DNA of 64,000 nt from Hydra vulgaris (lineage: Eukaryota; Cnidaria; Hydrozoa; Anthoathecata; Hydridae): the NCBI RefSeq assembly GCF_038396675.1, contig NC_088921.1, forward strand, positions 41,140,001 through 41,204,000. Direction: 5' to 3'. The position numbers and the translations under genes were made by a program. Under the pieces are notes generated by a model. That model ran no database searches. It saw only the letters and a program-made list of their open reading frames with translations, and was not told where the DNA came from. Shown here in pieces: positions 37,450 to 64,000 of the stretch (its first letter is position 1; every line of letters begins with the position of its first letter).

Positions 37450-38200
37450 AGGTGGTTTTTTTTGAGGTATAGAACTATAAGTTGGCAACACTTTTTACCT
37501 GGCGGCCATTTCAGCTGTCAAGTGATTAATGTTCTATTTGGTTTGACATTTCAACATGAATAGACTAACGCCTGAGCAACGCTTCAAAATTGTGCAAATT
37601 TATTTTGAAAATCATGGTCCTCTTTGAAATTCGTATCGCGCACTACGTCCATTTTACCGTTAACGTAATCGTCCATCAGAGCAATTAGTTCGATTAACTA
37701 TGGAACATTTTCACACCACGTTTACTTTAAATGATAATACGCATCCAAAGAGACGCTGTACAGTGCGTCCAGAAGAAGTCATTGTTGCTGTAGAGTGTAG
37801 CGTAGATGAAGACTCGAATCAGTCTATCCGCTACCGTGACAGGAATTGCTACAATTGATTTATTAAAAGAAACGTTTGATAACCTCATAGTTTCACGCTT
37901 CAGACCCCTGAATTGGCTTCCAAGATCATGCCGCTTTAACGCCGCTAGACTATCTTCTGTAGGGATGTGAAGTCGCTAGTCTACACCGATAAGCCAATTA
38001 ACCTTGGAGAACAAGTCTACGTCCATAAGCTAAACAATTGACCTTAGAGAACAATATTCGCCTTCTTATAGCCGTTATAAGGCCACAAATGTAGGAAAAA
38101 GTCATTGAAAATTAAACCTCCAGTTTAGACTGCGTCCGAGCCAGCCGTGGCGGTCATATGCCAGAAATATTATTTAAATTATAATGCCAAAAGATTATTT
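37450..38200 (+). pseudogene. Decayed, internally deleted mariner-like (DDxD-type) transposase
   Basis: From 37556 it reads MNRLTPEQRFKIVQIYFENH, then a stop, RALRPFYR, NRPSEQLVRLTMEHFHTTFT and NTHPKRRCTVRPEEVIVAVE. This is the N-terminal DNA-binding half of a mariner family common in invertebrates. After a large deletion near 37860 the C-terminal half is recognisable in pieces: PLNWLPRSCRF (for WPPRSCDLTPLDYFLWG) and, before 38160, ASEPAVAVICQKYYL. AAGTTGGCAACACTTTTTAC at 37472 is probably the left terminus. Confidence 0.8.
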
Positions 38201-38496
38201 TTCGAATAAATTTCCTGTCAATTTAAAAAAAATTATCTTTGTTTTGTTCCATTTCAAAGTTTAATACCCCTCGAGATTTCAAATTCAAAAACTATAACTG
38301 GCTAGCAAACCACTCTGACTTGGAATTCAAATTTATTTCATTTTTTAAGAATTAAACTTAATATTTATCAAAATATACATCAACCAATAATAATTTACAA
38401 AGAAAATTTATAAGATAAAAAAACTATAAATAATATCAAAAACCTCTATATAAAAAAATCTCTTTTCTAAAAAAATATATTCGAATAAATACAAAA

Positions 38497-57404
<18,908 letters not shown>

Positions 57405-57416
57405 CTAAAAAAATTA

Positions 57417-57460
57417 ATATAACAATATCTTTACTAACACAAGCAGAATCTAAAAAAGTT
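57417..57460. repeat. Partial duplication of an AIFM3-like exon with its acceptor
   Basis: AATATAACAATATCTTTAYT followed by AGCAGAATCTAAAAAA occurs at 57371-57411 (5' part of exon 57354-57404 plus its acceptor) and again at 57417-57456 with small changes. Confidence 0.88.
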
Positions 57461-57784
57461 TAAAATGTTATTTTTTACACCTAAAAAGAAAGGACACACA
57501 AGAAATTAAAAATAAATTACTAATTTGGGTCATTCAAGTTCTTCAGTAACAGAAAAAAAAAAAAAAAAAAAAAAAAAATAAAAAAGCTAAATAAGTAACT
57601 AAAAAAAAATTTTTTTAATAGCTTTTTTTATTATAGATTTCATCTTTTGATGCAACAAATAAGTTTTTACTACTAAATGATTATTTTACTATAAAATTAT
57701 AATATATAATAGTGAATATAATAATATATTTATTTGTAATATCAATAATACATTTTTGATGTTACATCTAATGTGACTATAATA

Positions 57785-58015
57785 TGTTTAACTGATATCT
57801 AAATGTTTAAATGACATCTATCTCTAAATGTCTAAATGACATCTATCTCTAAATGTCTAAATGACATCTATCTTTAAATGTTTAAATGACATCTATCTCT
57901 AAATGTCTAAATGACATCTCTAAATGTCTAAATGACATCTATCTCTAAATGTCTAAATGACATCTCTAATTGTCTAAATGACATCTTTCTCTAAATGTCT
58001 AAATGATATCTAACT
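57785..58015. repeat. 24-bp minisatellite, about 9 copies
   Basis: The unit is AAATGTCTAAATGACATCTA plus TCTCT, with some copies lacking the second half. Confidence 0.93.
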
Positions 58016-58599
58016 TATCTCAAACTTATCTAGCTCTTGTAAATAAAACTGGTAAATTTTATACCAGTTACCTTTGCATTAAAATAATAATGTATTTTAA
58101 TAAATGATGTAGAGTGATGTATAAAGTAGTCTCAGTTTGTTGGTTTGAAGGTTATTACTTTGTTTATATCTTATTGATTTTCTTTTAGTTTTAGATAATG
58201 AACTGAGCTAGCAGTGAGCAACAAAACATAAAAAAACAAACAAAAAGTAGTAAAAAAACAAACAAAACAAAAACAAATTCTTCACAATTTTCATTGAAAG
58301 GAGCATTTTAAATGCCTAATTTTTGGATCACAGACAGATTTTGCTAGAGTGCTACCAACAAAAGAGGATGTTATTAAATGCAGCATTCACAAAAGTTAGC
58401 ATCTTGAAGCTGAAACACTGGTAACAAGGAACCCTAATTTTCTTCAATCACAGAGCAAGTTTAATTAAAGCTGAAAATACTGTATTCTAATACTTCTATT
58501 CTGACAGTTTCAAAGAAGCATATCCTTGACATGATTTATGTATTGATATATTATTTATCACAAGAACTATATCATATCTTTTTTTATTATTATTATTTT

Positions 58600-58735
58600 T
58601 AATTCATCTCTTCAAGGCCATGAAGGCCACTACAGTCAAGGAGGCTACTTTTTAGTTGTGGTTACAACCTTCTCTTAACTCTATAACTCCGAAACATGAA
58701 CCTTGATGAACAAGGCCACTGTTGCCAAGAAACAA
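58600..58735 (-). mobile_element. tRNA-derived SINE, 5'-truncated copy
   Basis: Same body as 36877-37102 (GGAGTTATAGAGTT, CATGGCCTTGAAGAG as minus strand). The tRNA-like head is missing. Confidence 0.85.
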
Positions 58736-58739
58736 GTTG

Positions 58740-59448
58740 ATCTAGTCTTAGCGCAGAGAAGCAATTTGATCTATAAAGTTTATAAAAGAATAGAGAAAAG
58801 CATGGTAACTAAAGCAAGGGTGAAGAAGTTTAAAGAAAAATACCACTTCATTTTTGATAAAGCAGTTGTAAATGCTCCACATTTACATACTGCAATTGTC
58901 TGAAGGAGTCCAAGGTTCCCTGTAAGAAACAAACATTCCTTGCTGAGAACAAAGTGCCTAATGTGCATTAGATTGCTTGAAATCAAAAATCTCCTTGCGC
59001 TGTTAGGAAGACAGAAAAATTCCTTCTAATTTAGAACTAATCTTAGAATTAGTTCTAAATCTACTGTGCCCTGCTCATTGCAGCCTGATGGTGATAAACC
59101 CTCATAAACATCAATGTTCTTAGAAGATGAGGTAATGTTTGATGATAAGAAACCTGAACCTGATGAATAAAACTAATCCTATACCTTAACTTCACGCATT
59201 AATAAGCTAAAGATTTCAGTATCACTTAAAGCCACGGCTGCCATAGCTTCTAGCGTTCTGTGTGATGTAAGCCTAGCCACTGAACCAAATGAATCTTTAG
59301 CGACTGATAACAACAAAACTGCTAGAGGAAGGTATCACATCATGCAAGGGCTTACATGAGAGTTCAGACATTAAAAACAGTAATTTAACTTAAACAGCTG
59401 ACATGGCAAGACATTGAAAAGAACAATAATCATAGAAGGCAAAGGGTA
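58740..59448. other. Unidentified coding-like scrap between SINE and LINE
   Basis: 58703-58903 (+) reads QVDLVLAQRSNLIYKVYKRI, then KYHFIFDKAVVNAPHLHTAI. Broken frames continue to about 59030 with RNKHSLLRTKCLMCIRLLEI. Composition looks protein-like, but I cannot assign it. 59150-59340 is less AT-rich and has no clear frame. Confidence 0.35.
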
Positions 59449-60165
59449 GCTGACTTATTGAGTACATTACCGTTCATAAATATAGAAAGATCAAGGTTGT
59501 TGCAATGATCAGCTAAAAAAAAGTTTTATCTGAGTTAAAGTTCACCAGCCACTTAGAGCCCCATGCTGTAGCAAAATTGAGATCCTTTTCAAGCTCAAAT
59601 ATCCCCTTCAAGCAATCAATGAGTGATGGCTTTTTAACAAGACAAGAATTAATGGTTGCATCACCAGCGAACAATGACACCTGGGAGGTGAGAATTTCAG
59701 GGAGATCGTTAATGTAAATAAAAAAAGTATAGGGCCAAGGATTGAACCTTGAGGAACCCTTGAACTTTTATACTAGGATTGCTAAGGATTCAATAGTCTT
59801 AAAAATGTTACCTGATACACCGTAAGAAGAGAGCTTATGGAGAAGACCAGCATGCCAAACTTTATCAAAAGCTTTAGAAAAGTTGAGGGCAATAGCATTA
59901 ACCTCTCCACATCTATCTAATGCATGATAAAGCCTATTGGTTATTACTGTTAACAAATCAGCAGTAGAATGGAAAGATCAAATTCCATATTGATGATCAG
60001 AAAGTTATTAGATTCAAGATGAGAAATTAAGTGTTTGTTAATTAAAGACTAAACCTTGCTTACGATAGGATGAAGACTAATGGGGCTAGATGAGTCAGAT
60101 CGCTCTCCAGAATATTTGAAAATAGGAATAACAGATGGCGCTTTGCAGCTGGAAAATTCCGCTTC
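59449..60165 (-). pseudogene. LINE fragment, third copy of the Jockey/CR1-like family
   Basis: The minus strand reads SVIPIFKYSGERSDSSSPIS near 60120, LTVITNRLYHALDRCGEVNA, then IALNFSKAFDKVWHAGLLHK (59768-59956). The active-site region has decayed to FAGDA near 59680. Both ends are truncated. Confidence 0.88.
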
Positions 60166-60223
60166 AGAGAACTGAACTACAAAACTGAAACACAAACTGC
60201 AGCAGAAAAAGGTAGAGGTAGAA

Positions 60224-60838
60224 TAGGGTGGCCCTAAAAACAACTTTTTTGAAAAAAATCTGCTCCCACCCCTTAAATGTGTTCTATATAATACGAAAAC
60301 ACTAGGTTTAAATTTTTTTTGAAAAAAACATATTTATAGAGGTCCCCCAAGACCCTTTAATATTTAACGGGTCCCTAATATTTTCAAAAAAAAAGTTTCT
60401 CAAAAATAGGTCAACCTGGTACTCAAATGAAGCGCAATTATATAAAAATTTCAAAAATAATATTCATTTTGAAAAATAAATTTGAAGTTTAAACTTATTT
60501 ATCACAATTATCATGAAAAATTCACTTATTTCATTTTTTGCTAAAAAACAAGATTTTTACGTAGTAAAACCTAAAATAACTATATTATTTCAAAATGAAT
60601 GTTATTTTTGAAATTTTTATATAATTTCGCTTCATTTGAGTACCAGGTTGACCTATTTTCGAGAAACTTTTTTTTTTTAAATATTAGGGACCCGTTAAAT
60701 ATTAAAGGGTTTTGGGGGACCTCTAAAAATATTTTTTATTCAACAAAATTTTAAACCTAGTGTTTTTGTATTATATAGAACACATTTAAAGGGTGGGAGC
60801 AGATTTTTTTCAAAAAAATTGTTTTTAGGGACACCCTA
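60224..60838. mobile_element. 615-bp foldback MITE with perfect 8-bp target duplication
   Basis: The ends are TAGGGTGGCCCTAAAAACAA on the left and, reversed, TAGGGTGTCCCTAAAAACAA on the right. The arms are ~245 bp and include GGTCAACCTGGTACTCAAAT and GACCCTTTAATATTTAACGG. AGGTAGAA flanks both sides (60216-60223 and 60839-60846). An 8-bp duplication fits a hAT- or P-like transposase. Confidence 0.93.
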
Positions 60839-61165
60839 AGGTAGAAGTAACATGTATAACAACACTTTATGTATAACAAGTACATAGAGAAAGTACGTTA
60901 TATATAGAATGAACAAGCTTCACTCAAAGGACAGCAATCTTTTTATTTTTACTTCTTTTTCTAAAAAAGCCTTAGGATAAACTAAACTAATAGGATAAAC
61001 TAAACAAGTAAGCATTTGCTACTGCAATACACAATTTCAATTTTAATTTGGGCAATTCCATTTTTAACTTACATTACACACACAACAACTTTATCAAATA
61101 TTTGCCTATTTAAACTTAGAATAAAATAAGCTAAAAAGTTGAGTATGGCCAAAAGAGGGTAAACT

Positions 61166-61377
61166 TTTTTTTTTTTTTTTTGTTATTCGCCTCCTCAAGG
61201 CCAAGAAGGCCACTACAGATAAGGAGGCTACTTAATAGTGGTTATAACCCTCTCACAACTCTATAACTCCGAAACACGAACCTCGACGAACAAGGCCGCT
61301 GCGCGGATGAACAAGTTGAGCGCGGTACTACCAGGGACGTGGGGACGCGGTACTACCAGGAACTTATTTCTGAAAAT
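61166..61377 (-). mobile_element. tRNA-derived SINE, rearranged head
   Basis: Third copy of the 36877-37102 family. The poly(A) tail appears as T's at 61165-61181. The head is truncated, and GGGACGCGGTACTACCAGG repeats the preceding GCGCGGTACTACCAGGGACG. Confidence 0.88.
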
Positions 61378-63365
<1,988 letters not shown>

Positions 63366-63869
63366 GGTGTCCCAAAATTTCGAAAAAATTTTAGTTGGTG
63401 TTTTTTCTCATTCTACTTGATGACCTGATTCTAAAAATATAAACATTTTTAATTTTACACTTGTAAAAGTGATAGATGTAAAAATTGAAAAATGTAATAA
63501 ATATTTGTAAAATTCCAATTGTTGTTACAATATGCATATTACTCCTAGTAAGAAAGCTTATGATCATTACATTTAATATTTTCTTGTGCTTATTGGAGTA
63601 GGCATTCAGTTTTTACTGTATACACAACTCATACAAGTGTACACAATTTATAGTACAAGTGTATGCAGTTTACAGTACGAGTGTATGCAGTTTGCAATAT
63701 CCAGTCTGGTGCATGCTGAGATTTCAATTTAGACCTGTGTTTATTCTTAAAGTTTTTTTGTTTAAGATTTGTGTTATATTCTTTTCAAATTTCATCACTG
63801 TGAAATAATATTTAGTAACCTCATTTAATTTGTATTAGCTTAAGTATTATAAAATATGATTTTGATAAA

Positions 63870-64000
63870 ATGGGAAGAATTAAGTGTAAAAGAAAAGCAA
63901 GTGGAGGAAAGAGGAAGAATTCTATACAAACAAACCCAAGAAGGTTGATTTACCTTCTTAAATACCCACTGAATGAGCTTCAACAGAATCAACTTCCAAG
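63870..64000 (+). CDS. Partial ORF running off the window, possible transposase start
   Basis: An ATG at 63870 opens MGRIKCKRKASGGKRKNSIQ, then TNPRRLIYLLKYPLNELQQN, and stays open to the window end (43 codons). A basic N-terminus 500 bp inside a TAGGGTGTCCC terminus at 63363 suggests the start of a DNA-transposon protein. The family is unknown and the length is too short to be sure. Confidence 0.35.
   Translation, partial: MGRIKCKRKASGGKRKNSIQTNPRRLIYLLKYPLNELQQNQLP

Overview
The window looks like metazoan nuclear DNA from an AT-rich, intron-rich, transposon-laden genome. A Hydra-like cnidarian fits best: very low GC, dozens of (AT)n tracts, Tc1/mariner, pogo, piggyBac, hAT-type, Penelope-like and Jockey/CR1-like elements, short GT-AG exons and large introns. 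The organism call is inference from style and content, not from a diagnostic gene.

Three host-like coding units can be supported. (1) 2194-4048 (+): a three-exon FAD amine-oxidase-fold protein of 505 aa that resembles the bacterial linoleate-isomerase branch and starts with a signal-peptide-like segment. (2) 38497-57404 (-): nine exons encoding the C-terminal ~256 aa of an AIFM3-like (apoptosis-inducing factor 3) NAD(P)/FAD oxidoreductase; its 5' exons lie beyond the part I could trace. Its introns hold a piggyBac remnant, a LINE, foldback elements and minisatellites, and at three exon edges the splice junction itself has been tandemly duplicated. (3) 21845-22840 (-): an uninterrupted 331-aa ORF of unknown family.

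A fourth unit, 13968-17938 (+), has six exons encoding a ~917-aa transposase-like protein. Its layout recalls RAG1/Transib-type or related cnidarian transposases, and two small frameshifts break it. Just upstream (10575-13123, +) is a chain of 21-nt and 24-nt candidate exons with good splice sites. Two of them are near-identical duplicates with mostly synonymous differences. This possible microexon gene is the most novel-looking signal here.

The rest is mobile and repeat DNA. 6340-7870: a decayed LINE. 16952-17121, 20163-20532, 23822-24194 and 891-1122: MITEs. 24246-29415: a nested stack of Tc1, DD37E mariner, Tc1 carrying a tRNA-derived SINE, and pogo. 29418-32900: a nearly full-length Jockey-like LINE whose relatives recur at 52848-54868 and 59449-60165. 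33815-35000: Tc1 with a mutated catalytic residue, then an array resembling heat-shock elements. 35213-35900: a Penelope-like GIY-YIG fragment with a hammerhead-ribozyme-like motif. 36013-38300: VNTRs, a SINE and a decayed mariner. 44376-45726: an internally deleted piggyBac. 47050-48322, 57006-57245 and 60224-60838: three foldback elements. 63363-64000: what may be the 5' end of a DNA transposon running off the window. No rRNA, canonical tRNA gene or CRISPR array was seen.
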